Source: Chromera velia (lineage: Eukaryota; Sar; Chromeraceae). From it: a stretch of 34,699 nucleotides of DNA. The notes below the pieces were generated by a model. That model was not told the DNA's origin and did no database searches. It saw nothing but the letters and a program-made list of their open reading frames with translations. Positions 22,430-32,238 of the stretch are shown in pieces. The position numbers and the translations under genes were made by a program. The stretch spans positions 2,899 through 37,597 of the forward strand of contig JAHBMJ010000983.1 of NCBI GenBank assembly GCA_018398765.1, given 5' to 3'. How positions within the stretch are numbered: the stretch's first letter is position 1; each line of letters opens with the position of its first letter.

Positions 22430-23680
22430 ATGAAGACAAGAGCTCAGAAGAGAAAAGAAAAGGAAGAGGCCAAGAAGAACGCCCAAGAAGAAGCTGCAGC
22501 TGCACAGTCAAGCAGCAGCACACTGCCAGTGACTCTTAATTCCAAACTCGATTCGCTCCTTGAGAAGAAATTGGAAGAAAAGATTGACAAGATCGTAAAA
22601 AAGATTTTGGAAAAGAAGAAGTCCGGAAAGAACAAGAGACGGCAGAAGGTTTCTGTTGCTATGCCGAGCAACGATTCGGACTCTTTTGATGACTTGGATT
22701 CTTCCAGCGAGTCTGAGTCCTCTGATTCTTCCTCTGTTGTGTCGTCTTCCTCGTAGAAGAAGGTGAAGGTGGACTAGGCGCTTCTGCCTGTGTTTGACCC
22801 CAAAGAGGGGTTCGAATTGGGAGAGACAGTGGGGAGATTTTATGAAGGAGGAGCTCCGGAGGTCCCGTTTTGGCTCTTCCGGTCAGTGGAAGAGGATGGT
22901 CCGAATGGGCATGTACAAGGCCACCAAGAACAACTCGAGGTTCAAGTCCCACCTCAAGTGATTCTTCTGCGCCGGCCTCAAGCACAAGGAGGTCCTCAGG
23001 CGTGTGAAGGAAGAATACCTCTCCAACCTGCTTGTGAGGCAACTGGCAGTGGAGGAGAAGGTCAAGGAATTCCCCTATGACACCAACCGGCGCAGCGCAG
23101 CCGGAGAGGTCTTCAAGCCCAAGATCAAGTTTGGGTTCAAGGCCCTGCGTCGACGTCTATCTAATCTGGAGGTGGAAGCGATGGGGGTGCAGAGACCCAT
23201 TGAAGACGCAGTGAAGCCGACCATGATCCTCCATACCCTCGACTCCGATCAAAAGAACACCCTCATTACCGCTATCAGAGCGTAGAAGGGAGAGATGCTC
23301 CTTAACCTGAACTCGCTCTCGTAGGACGATATTCATCCTTACCTCGACTAGTTCGCTGCCATCGAAGAGAAGAAGAAGGGTGGGGAAGGGGGAAGGGAGA
23401 AGGCAGGGCGTTCCTACAATCCCAAGGGAGGACACAGGGGGAATGATCAGGCAGAGGGAGAACAGGAATACTGGGGGTTTGAGTGGGAGCTCCGGTCAGG
23501 GGGGGCAGCATCCGGTCTACTATACCTGTGGGAGAAAGCACGAGGGTGAGTGCTGGGCCAAGAAGAAGAACATCAAGTGCAAGGATTGCGGCGAGAAGGG
23601 TCACTACACGGGCGCCCCTGCATGCAAGAAGAAGGGGGGGTCCTCTTCCTCCTCCAGGGGGGGGAAGGGCGATTGACCAC
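22430..23680 (+). pseudogene. Copia gag remnant with zinc knuckle
   Basis: The region begins with a Lys/Glu-rich N-terminus (MKTRAQKRKEKEEAKK) followed by an acidic Ser-rich stretch. A capsid-like middle part follows, and near the end a nucleocapsid-type cysteine/histidine cluster (CKDCGEKGHY). The protein would coat element RNA in virus-like particles. It is broken in this copy and is treated as a fossil. Confidence 0.75.
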
Positions 23681-23754
23681 GCTTGGGCGTGGGATGAGAG
23701 ACGGCAAGGGGCTCTCGTTCCTCGAACCTATTTGCACCCCTGGCAGAGGACGAC

Positions 23755-23910
23755 TATGAGTGTGAAGAAGTCCGCTTTCCTTTTGCTGATACTGGTTGTA
23801 GTAAGCATCTGATTGGTCCTGGCTTAGATGATTGCATTGTAGACAGTTGGAGAAAGAAAGCGACGTATGAGAAAGCTGAAAGAGATTCTTTTCAGACAGA
23901 CAGATACGTG
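23755..23910 (+). pseudogene. Copia protease remnant
   Basis: The aspartic protease signature ADTGCSKHLIG is visible around 23785-23820, just after the nucleocapsid part, as expected for a copia polyprotein. It is part of the broken element. Confidence 0.7.
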
Positions 23911-24349
23911 CATGTGCGTGTTGGGGTTTTGTCTGCAGAGAACGAAATCGAGGAGGTGTACATAGAAGGTGCATACTTGTGTTCGGTTCTTGTTTCTCTT
24001 TTGTCTATTCGGGGTCTCCATTTACAGAAAGTTGACAAGCCTTATTGGGTTGAATTGCGTTCATCAAGAGATGGAAAGAAAGTTAAAGCGTTGTTGGAAG
24101 AGAGAGAGATGGTGTACACGTAATTTATGCATTTCTTTTTTCTTCTTCTTCTTTTTCTTCTTTTGTTTCTTTAAATTTTCTTCTAAATGAGTGAATAAAT
24201 GTGTCTGCCTAGCAGTCACCAAGGAAGAGAAGATTTCTTCTGGTGATGATCCCGTCTCCTCCCCGATAGAAAAGGCGATGGCAGGTGGAGAGCAGGCATA
24301 AGCCTCTCAACCCTCCTGATCCGATTCTTTTTCTCTTGCTCAAAATGGT

Positions 24350-25220
24350 CAGATGTCCCAGAGAGAATTGAATATGTGGCACTGCCGTTTTGGACATTCG
24401 ACAGGTAAGCGTTTGTATGTGACCTTGAGAGAGAAAGGAATGATTGACTGTACAGAAATAATTGACTGTCGTGAGTGCAGAGAAGTCAATGCAACGATGA
24501 GAAGGATTCTAGTAAGACAGACACCAGGGGGGAGGGCAGAAGAATTCAATGATGTTGTTGTGCATAACCTCTGCATGCTTGCGGGGGGGGTGCCAGCCAG
24601 TCTGCTTGTTGATGGAAAAACAAGATTTATGCAGGAGAAGACTCTTTCTCGAAAAAGTCAGGCAAAGAGAGCAATGATTTACTGGACAAGGAAGTGGCAG
24701 AGACTTGGAAAAGGGAAACCAAAGATCGTTAAGACAGACAACAGAGGCGAGTTCGAGAAGGAATACGACTTATTTTTGCAAAGAGAAGGAATGCATCATG
24801 AGAGAAGACCAGACTACTGTCCTCAAGTACAGGGACAAGTAGAAAGACTAAATAGAACTATAAAAAGACTCTTGAGAAAGACAGTCAGAAAGGTCCGCTT
24901 ACCCAGATATATAGAGAAATGGCTCTTTCCGGGGATGGTGCAGCAGTTGAATGAAGTTGTGTCGACCGTGACAGAGGAGTCTCCAATGAAGGCAGTTTTG
25001 GGGGAAGAGAAGGCTGAAGAGATTTCTCCGATTGCTGTGGGGGACAGGGTGGTGGTGTATGATCCCCACCCAATCAAGACGGGGACAAAGCCTATGCACG
25101 GAAAGGAAGGCATCTTTGCATCAGTAGAGAATTCGTCTGTAATGGTGGTTTTGATAGAAAAGGGGAACGGATGGAAACCTTTGCAAGTGCATCCTTCTCT
25201 TGTTTCACTCGTCAGGTAGT
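24350..25220 (+). pseudogene. Copia integrase remnant
   Basis: The pre-integrase zinc-binding region is visible (MWHCRFGH followed by DCRECRE). It is followed by integrase-core landmarks: LLVDGKTRF, VKTDNRGEF, and the QGQVERLNRTIK segment containing the catalytic glutamate region. This is the DD(35)E family typical of Ty1/copia. It is part of the broken element. Confidence 0.85.
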
Positions 25221-26099
25221 CAAACATTTCTTTTGATTCTTTTTCTCTTTCTTCTTCTTCTTTGTCTCCAGATAGACAGTGTTTTATTCTGCAGGAAGAT
25301 TCTTTTTCGGATGTTGATGTAGATGAAATGGAGGTGGATTCCGGTGTAGGGAGGCATGCACGTTTCTCTTCTTCTTTCGGCCCTGCATACTTTTCCCCTA
25401 ATGTTCCGCGGCGAGCTGCAAAGCAAGCCGAGCAGTGCGTCTCGTCTCCCTTAATGGCTAGTGAGGGGGGTGAGGGCGCAAATATATCAGTTCTTCCTCC
25501 TGCCGCGTCTGCTGGGCAGTCAGTTCGGGGCGGCCACCTCGAGATAATTGTACAGCATCAGGGGGGGGAGCTAGACGGGGACACATGCAGAGGGTATGCA
25601 GGGCAGCCAGGCGAATGGGTCTGGGCAAGGGGCGTCAGATTCCAGTCAGGCCTCTGTTCCGAGAAGGAGAGACAGGCGCAGACATCAGTTGGTGCCTACA
25701 GACGGTCAGTCAGTACGCGAGTCCGCTGTGAGTGGAATTTGGAAGCTGCCGTCTGACGATGCACATTTTATGCAGGAAGATGAAGAACGGAAGGAAGATG
25801 TGCGTTTTGCACAGAGAAGAAAAGATGAGAATGAAAAGATAGAAGATCTACAAGAGAGACTAAATGAGTTAAAGCAGAAGCTTGCGCGCGCAATTAAGGA
25901 AAAAGAGAAAGCCCGACGTCCCTTGTCTTGTATGTTGGAGGTTGATAAGGAAGTCGTGGAGAAGATGTTTTCTCATATGAATTCAAAGAAAGGACACATC
26001 GATGCCACTCCAGAAGAGGTTGTGGGGGGGTCTCACGTTGAAGGACAGAAAGCCGAATTGAATCAACTCATCGAATGTGATGTCTTTTAGCCAGGTGTA

Positions 26100-26960
26100 C
26101 GTCTGCCGAAAGGAAGAAAAGCCATGAAGTGCAGGTGGGTGCTTACTTGGAAAATGAAGGAAGGGAAAAGAATCGCAAAAGCAAGGCTCGTCATGAAAGG
26201 GTTTCAGGACGACCGAAAAGAGTTAAAGACTTTTAGTGGGACGGCAGATTGGTGGGAAGTTCTTTTGGTTCTTTCTTTTGCTTCTTCAAAGGGATGGACG
26301 GCTGCAAAGTCGGACGTCTGCACTGCTTTTCTGACTGCCCCCATTTCTGATTCTATTTTTATCCAACTTCCCTCTTCTCTCCCTCCTGATTGTCCCGAAT
26401 GAATGAAGCCAGGTGCCGTTTTGAAATTAAAAAAAGCAATGTACGGCCTTGTAGATAGTCCTTGTCTCTTCTCTCTCTCCTTTAAGAAGATAGCAAAGGA
26501 ATTGGGGTGGGAGGAGATAAAAGAAAGCATTTTCGTTCACAGAGGCGGGGAAAGGGGTGAAGTGAAGGCCATGTCAGTTAGGTATGTCGATGATCTTCTT
26601 CTTTTTACTGAAGATCCTCTTTCTTTCCTTTCTTCTCTTTAAGAAAAACTGAAAATGGACGAGCCTGAGGTGTTGAAAGAAGGAGAGACAATGAGCTACA
26701 TAGGCATACAACTAAAGAAAACAAAGGAAGGTTTTGAGATGAGTCAGGAAGAGTATCTTGAGTCCGTTGAAGTGGAAGAGAGCAAACTGAAGGAGTAGAA
26801 GATCAGACCAGACCTTTTAGACCTTCCAACAGAAAAAGAGATTAAAGAAAAATATATGCCCCTCATGTAGAAGATCATGGGAGTGACTGGATGGGCAGCA
26901 AGGACATAGCCAGACATTTTTTTTCTTTTTGGTGAGTTGAGTCGTTGGTCGACCAAGCCG
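26100..26960 (+). pseudogene. Copia reverse transcriptase remnant
   Basis: Landmarks in order are KARLVMKGF, SDVCTAFL, LKKAMYGLVDSP and the active-site box VRYVDDLLLF. These are the conserved Ty1/copia RVT_2 blocks. It is part of the broken element. Confidence 0.88.
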
Positions 26961-27029
26961 TCTGCACAGAAGGTAGAAGGTGGTTTGCGTTTATTGAATC
27001 ATATGAAGCAAAAGAAGACTTCTCTTATT

Positions 27030-27640
27030 TTTACTATAGTCAAGGACCCTAAGATGGTTGTTTTCCATGATGGGTCTTATTCTCTCCAGAAGTGTGAAGG
27101 GCGATGGGGAAACGAAGCTTACCTTGTAGATCAAACAGAACAGGTAGACAGAGAAAAGATTCATGCTTTAAGAAAGAGCAATCTTTTTACGTAAAAGAGT
27201 GTAAGAGTAAAGCGAAAGCTGATTTCGAGCACTTCGTTGGAGACAGTTGCATCTGCAGAGGGCGTGAAGAAAGCTTTTACTTGGAAGGATCTAGCAGAGG
27301 CGTTTTGGTATAAGAAAGTGCCGATTGAATTCGTAACAGATTCCAGGCCGTTGATGGATCAGCTAGAGTTTAGACAGGCAAAGGCAAAGCCCGCTATGAA
27401 TGGTCTTCTTACTTATATCAGGCAGGAATTGCGTCGTCTACGTTCCCGTATATACTGGTGCAGGATTAGTGACATGAGGGTAGATAGACAGACCAAGCTC
27501 ATGTTAGAGCGCTGCAATGGTGACCTTCCTTCCACTGCGAGAGTTGAGAAGAAAGAAAAAGTAGGAGCGCGTGTTAAGAAGATTGACTTTGCGAAGCGAT
27601 CGAGCATATGTATGAGAGTTAGTCGGCATTGTAGGTAGAT
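27030..27640 (+). pseudogene. Copia RNase H remnant
   Basis: The region after the reverse transcriptase shows VVFHDGSYS, the first RNase H acidic motif, and later IEFVTDSRPLMDQL and MRVDRQTKLMLERC, which fit the C-terminal RNase H part of copia polyproteins. It ends shortly before the right LTR. It is part of the broken element. Confidence 0.75.
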
Positions 27641-27689
27641 AGACGGCTCTGTATTTGTTCCTTCGTCTGTGCCTAAGTCAAGGGGTGAT

Positions 27690-27930
27690 TGTTGAGCCGC
27701 CATATTTGAAGTGCCCGCCGCCATGCGCGCCGCCTCATAGATTGATGAGCCATGCCAAGCTGCATACATGCATGCATGTGTATGCTTATCCATGTAAGTT
27801 GAATTCAGTTGAATTAATTGCAATCAATAGCAGCATGCTCATAAAATATGGTGAGACGCGTTGCACGCACTCATGAACCATTGGTTCACGTTTTGGTTAT
27901 GAGCTGCCAAAAATTCATTTATAGGCAAGA
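27690..27930 (+). repeat. First right LTR copy (partial)
   Basis: It aligns to the first 241 bp of the left LTR with about 12 substitutions, all transitions, and then passes directly into a copy of the left flank. It is preceded by a polypurine-like stretch, so it is the LTR made during reverse transcription of this element. Confidence 0.9.
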
Positions 27931-28133
27931 AGAAGAAAGAAGAAAAAAATTAGTAAATTAAGAAGGCAGCAAGAAAGAACAGGCATGAGAGAGGCATGGA
28001 GGAAAGAGGGGACCTGGCGGGAGAAATAAAAAAAAGGGAACAAAAACGGAAAGAAGGGAAGACAACGGTTTGGAAGGATATGCGAACTCATACAGTTCAA
28101 GAATCCCTAGATAAGCACATGCAGGGTCAATGT
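27931..28133 (+). repeat. Second copy of the left-flank repeat R, ending in AATGT
   Basis: This sequence matches the left flank at about 21672-21857, including the AATGT at its right end (28129-28133). It is directly followed by another LTR start. Thus the junction 'flank, target duplication, LTR' exists twice in direct orientation. The join to the preceding LTR lies in a short GAA-rich stretch that both partners share. Confidence 0.88.
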
Positions 28134-28426
28134 TGGTGAGCCGCTATGTTTAAAGTGCCCGCCGCCATGCGCGCCGCCTCATAGATTGATGAGCCATGCC
28201 AAGCTGCATACATGCATGCATATGTATGCTTGTCCATGCAAGTTGAATTAATTGCAATCAATAGCAGCATGCTCATAAAATGTGATGAAATGAAATGGCT
28301 GAACAATGAAAGGAACAGGAAGATGCAATGTATCCCGTCCTTCAGTTTTTCCCTGTAAGAAGATTTCAAGAGACTCTAATGATAGGCTTCTAGTTGAGAA
28401 GATCTAGTGGCTTATAGGGTCTTTCA
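28134..28426 (+). repeat. Third LTR copy, shorter, at the right end
   Basis: 293 bp against 510 bp for the left LTR. It has both LTR termini but a shorter middle. It is followed by AATGT (28427-28431), the right target duplication. Confidence 0.88.
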
Positions 28427-28431
28427 AATGT

Positions 28432-28566
28432 GGCCGTCCGTTCCCACCTGTTCATACTGCAGATCCTCCGGGTTGGGCAAGAGTCTCAGAGGAGATGAGG
28501 CCGTCGGGTGTGGTGACCATGTAGGGGTTGGGTGTTCCTTCTGCGGTATGGCATATTGAATCCAGT
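28432..28566. other. Right flank of the copia insertion
   Basis: Moderately GC-rich sequence starting ggccgtccgttcccacc. It has no recognised gene. It joins the target duplication to the next R fragment. Confidence 0.4.
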
Positions 28567-28745
28567 AAGAAGAACAAGGGAACGGATGAAGGAGAGAGTG
28601 ATTGCATTGGCGAATGAATTAATGGGTGAGCTAGTGAATGAACGAATGAATGATGTAACGAACAGAAATGAGCTTGCCTATTGTATAGAAGGCGAGGAGG
28701 GAGGGAGGGAGGGAGGGAAGGAAGGAAGGAAGGAAGGAAGGAAAG
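28567..28745. repeat. Repeat R fragment plus GGGA/GGAA microsatellite
   Basis: It matches 21447-21620 of the left flank (shared motif gagcttgcctattgtataga) and ends in a GGGA then GGAA microsatellite at 28694-28744. Confidence 0.85.
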
Positions 28746-29759
28746 ATCGAGTCGGGCTCCTTATCAGGTCGTCAGGATGGTCTCCATGAAGCATGACTCT
28801 CTGTTAGTTAGATGGATCGCCGACCGATGCATGTGGATCTAGAGGTTCGATGGTCATATGGCCGAACTTCTTGTTGTTCAGCAGCTGGACCTTCGCACGA
28901 GTGTCGTACGAACCATTCTTGTCAACCGCTTATGGAGAGAAATGACTGGCTTGGCTTCTTGATACCATGCCTGCCAAGTACTCAAAGACTGAAGACGTTC
29001 AAGAAATTCAGACTGAGACTGGAAGTCTGAGATGGAAAGACGGAAGACGCTGACTGATCGGCGGTCAATGGGTCTCTGTCACCACAACCCCACTTCCGTC
29101 CACCACTTGATAAGACTTATAGGGCTTAGATATTTCTATTTGGTTCGTAAGTCTGTCACTTCAGAGTCAATGTACTTTAGTACCTTTCTTTAGTCACTCT
29201 ACTTTAATCATGCAATCAATTCTAGCTGCATGTATGTACGTATTTTCTGCATATACATCTCGTACTGTGTATATTGCTTATATATGCATTTCATGCATCG
29301 CTCACGCACACTTCCATACATTTTCGCTCGCTCTGCGTATTGTATGGTATTGCTGCACGTCTATGTTTTTGTCGTTCACGGTGGTCTAGTATATGGCTGG
29401 CGCCGATCTGGCCTTTCATGCTAGGCTCCGTCACTCAAGTTCTCTCCAAGGAGATACAGACCGAACACATAGAGCTTGTACACATTTCTTTGCACTCCCT
29501 CATTTTCTAAAGAGACATCTTAACTGATGGGTATACCATACTCGGCTTAACCAGATCCCAGGAGGGTTTTAAAACATTCAGGTCCCAGAAAAGTTATATA
29601 TGCATTTGTGTATCCCAATCCTAATCCTCCTATATACATCATCTGTACGTGTGTTATAATCCCGTCTAGAATAAAAATGTAAGAAATGCCGAGTTAAATG
29701 GGCCCGGGGCCCGGAAGACGCAAAATCCCAGAAATAGAAAAGAGAAAGAGAAAAGAGAA
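28746..29759. other. Spacer with no recognised gene
   Basis: Mixed sequence with short open frames only; none shows a domain. The part around 29200-29330 is rich in GCAT and TATA-like dinucleotides. A GC-rich block at 29699-29714 contains two self-complementary gggccc hexamers. Confidence 0.4.
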
Positions 29760-29804
29760 AGAAGAAGAAGAAGAAGAAGAAGAAAAAAAAAAAAAATAAA
29801 TAAA
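29760..29804. repeat. (GAA)n and A-rich microsatellite
   Basis: About eight GAA units followed by an A run and two TAAA units. Confidence 0.95.
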
Positions 29805-29832
29805 GGGGGAGCAAGCTGGTCATGAGAATTCT

Positions 29833-30048
29833 GTGGTTTTCTTGTGCAACCAGCTTGTGAAGTCAGCCTTCAAAGGAGAAGACGTTTCTTCTTTCAACCC
29901 ACTAAGAGACACTATCAGATCTTCCCTTTCTCCATTTCTTGTGCAAGAGACAGCAGTTGGTATGCTGGATTATCTGGCAAATCAACACGGCTGCACAGCT
30001 TGTGCAAGTGTCGGGCCAGGAGGACGAATGACTCGTCTGATTGTCTAA
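29833..30048 (+). CDS. Uncharacterised ORF, 71 residues
   Basis: A plus-strand frame with balanced composition (for example ETAVGMLDYLANQHGCTAC), ending in TAA at 30046-30048. The same frame continues open for another 35 codons after that stop (including VFKAHQEIYEYLVRWP) to 30154. This could indicate a decayed coding exon or a missed intron. I do not recognise a family. Confidence 0.25.
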   Translation: MVFLCNQLVKSAFKGEDVSSFNPLRDTIRSSLSPFLVQETAVGMLDYLANQHGCTACASVGPGGRMTRLIV

Positions 30049-30154
30049 GGTGGAAATAGAGATCTTGAGTCATGGGAGAGCACGGTCTTCAAAGCACATC
30101 AAGAGATCTACGAGTACCTTGTGAGATGGCCGCAGGGTCGATTAGGCTAAGCCT

Positions 30155-30974
30155 TCTGGTGATGTGATTTTCATATTTGTATGTATGTCTGAATGATGAT
30201 TGAGGGTTTTTTCATACATGTATGTCTGAATTATTATATATGTACTTGATTGATCGGGTGTTTGTCTTTATTCAATTTTCTTCCCCCTTTATTCCTTTTT
30301 TATGAAAACCAGTTGAACATTGTGAGCATAAATTTGAATCCTTGTGGTTCCCCCTTCCTTTGGTAACTGATCAGAAAGTATTGATTGCTTCGATCGAGTT
30401 GTTACGTTGCCTTCGGGCGGCGTAAGCTAGTGTAGATCTTTGAAAAAGTCTGTTATCAACCCCGTTTCTCCTCTCATTACCTCTCGTCCATCCTTGCTCT
30501 TACTCCCTTTTCGGATTGATTCAGAATTCAATGTATGAATGTGGTGTACACGTGTGCCGAGTATTTATATCTCCATGCACCTCCGCAGATGTGGTATGCC
30601 TTGAGGCGAATCGATCTGATTGGTAATGTCAGGGTAGGGGAAAAGATATGTTATGAGGTTAGGTTATAGCTTATTAGCCCTCCAGTTATAATAACCGGTC
30701 ATAACCGGCGATTAACCGAGTTAACCGGTAAGAGCCGATAAAAACGATATTATAGCTAGAAACAAGCTTAAGCAAACGAAAAATTACTGAAAAACTTTGT
30801 TATAACAACTGAAAAGGTATAAAAAATCATGTCTTTGTTAGTATGTGGACTACTATAAACACAATCTGACAATCAAACAAATTATTATATGAATTAAAAA
30901 TGTCTTTTTATTATGTTTTAGTCGTCTTTCATCTATAGTCTTTCATGCATTTTCTATATGTTACACCAGAGAGT
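30155..30974. other. AT-rich spacer
   Basis: AT-rich sequence without a supported gene. Four spaced copies of taaccg(g/a) lie at 30690-30730. A 13-base TATGTATGTCTGA-like motif recurs near 30180-30235. Confidence 0.5.
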
Positions 30975-31072
30975 GCGGCTCAACAACATTGACCCTGCAT
31001 GTGCTTATCTAGGGATTCTTGAACTGCATGAGTTCGCATATCGTTCCAAACCGTTGTCTTCCCTTCTTCCCG
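30975..31072 (-). repeat. Inverted repeat R fragment with LTR-start bases
   Basis: The reverse complement of this stretch matches the left flank of the copia element, including AATGT and then TGTTGAGCCGC, the first 11 bases of the LTR. After those 11 bases similarity stops. It is therefore a truncated, inverted copy of the 'flank plus LTR' junction. It ends immediately before the LINE. Confidence 0.85.
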
Positions 31073-31239
31073 CAGAAGACAGCTTCTGCAAGCTATCTTC
31101 TGTCTTTTGTGAGCTGCGCTCTCAGAGCGAATTGGAACGAAAGCTTCCCGAGAAGAAAAGGTGAAGAGACGGCAAAGTTTTGGACACATGTGCAACAGTC
31201 AAAAATCCTTAGCCGTCTCACTTTTTCTTTGCGATCAAA
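31073..31239 (+). other. Probable LINE 5' leader
   Basis: 167 bases between the R fragment and the first ATG of the ORF1 frame. It contains a small inverted repeat, gcagaag/cttctgc at 31072-31089 with a 4-base loop, at the presumed element start. No promoter motif is recognised. Confidence 0.4.
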
Positions 31240-32238
31240 ATGACAGAACAGGAGGAAAGAGACGCAGAGACGAACTTTTTGAAGTGACCTGGCCTCTCTG
31301 ATATCAGCTCAGACGAAGAAGGGACCCACAAGGAGATGCTGAAGGACAGGAAGAAGATGCCTGAGCAGCCAGCTCTCATGGAAGGTGCCATGGAAAGGCT
31401 ACTCCGTGAAAGCGAGGCTCGAACAGAAGAGAAATTGGGAGGGAAGATCCAGGGACTGAAAGACAGTATAGAAGAGATGGGGGAGCATCAAAGAAAGATG
31501 CAGCAGACGGTGAACGATCACGAAACGAGACTGGGAAATTTGGAGAAGGGACAGAAAAGATCGGCCAAAGAGAAGGTGGAAGAGGAGAGGAGAATCTGCT
31601 CGCGGGTTGTTCTTGGACTGAAACTGCCCAAGAAAGACATCCGCATACACGCAAAGAATTTCATCTACACAGCAGCACTTGATCCTAATGGGGCGAGAAA
31701 AGATAACCGACTGCAGGCTGCAGCGTTTACTGAGACGATGTTCCAGGCATTCCAGGGGGTGATGTCGATGAACCATCAGCCATGGGGGTCAATGACGAAG
31801 ATGGTCTTCAGTGCAGAAACAGTAGCAAGGGATTTTGACTCCCTCTTTGATGAACAGAACAACATACAGCACCCAGAAACAGGAGACCAACTCCGCTGTG
31901 TGATCCTAAGAACGAAGGAGCAGACAGACGCGGCAACGAAAAAGTGGGCAGTGGGAGTGATGGGAGATGCAGCTTCCAGCGACCAGAAGAAAGAAGAGGC
32001 GAGGAAGGCCCTTCAAAGACTAGGAGTTCCCCTCTCAGAGCAACCCCAACCGAAAGCCCCAGAGGGAGATGGAGATCTCGTGATGGGGAGAACAGAGAGA
32101 GATGGCCAGCAAACAGGAATCCCGAAACCGAGCCCCAGGATTGAGCAGAAGGGAAAGAAGAGGATGCAGGTGCAGAACGGAAGTGCAGAGCAGCAGCAGG
32201 CAAACGCTGGGGGGGAAGCCTCCGGGGTTGGCTGTTGA
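31240..32238 (+). CDS. LINE ORF1-like protein
   Basis: The frame opens at ATG 31240 (MTEQEERDAETNFLK), has a TGA at 31285-31287, and then is open to TGA at 32236-32238. The next ATG, at 31336, gives a 300-residue protein. Counting from 31336, residues about 15-90 are highly charged and heptad-like, fitting a trimerising coiled coil. Residues about 93-215 begin RRICSRVVLGLKLP and contain MTKMVFSAETVARDF and LRCVILRTKEQTDAA, whose spacing is compatible with an RRM-like fold as in L1-type ORF1p. The C-terminus is basic and Gln/Gly-rich. By family analogy the protein binds the element RNA in a ribonucleoprotein. The RRM assignment is an inference from pattern, not a search. Confidence 0.6.

Larger units (their letters stand above)
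21858..28426 (+). mobile_element. Ty1/copia LTR retrotransposon, decayed, with three LTR copies
   Basis: The element is bounded by AATGT at 21853-21857 and 28427-28431, a 5-bp target duplication typical of LTR retroelements. The LTRs begin TGTTGAGCC and end TCTTTCA. The internal region has gag with a zinc knuckle, protease, integrase, reverse transcriptase and RNase H in that order. Integrase before reverse transcriptase defines Ty1/copia. No primer-binding site matching initiator tRNA-Met was recognised just inside the left LTR, and a purine-rich stretch (tcaaggggtgat) precedes the right LTR. The coding region is broken, with roughly ten breaks, so the copy is not autonomous. The left and first right LTR differ at about 12 of 241 aligned bases, which suggests an old but not ancient insertion. 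The right end is complex: a partial LTR, a copy of the left flank, then a third, shorter LTR. Confidence 0.9.

Noticed and set aside
22800-22820. A tRNA B-box-like ggttcgaat sequence
   Set aside because: It lies within the copia gag region (GFELGE) and there is no A box or cloverleaf around it.
31285-31287. TGA in the LINE ORF1 frame as a recoded or selenocysteine codon
   Set aside because: LINE copies commonly decay, no supporting structure was seen, and an in-frame ATG follows at 31336.
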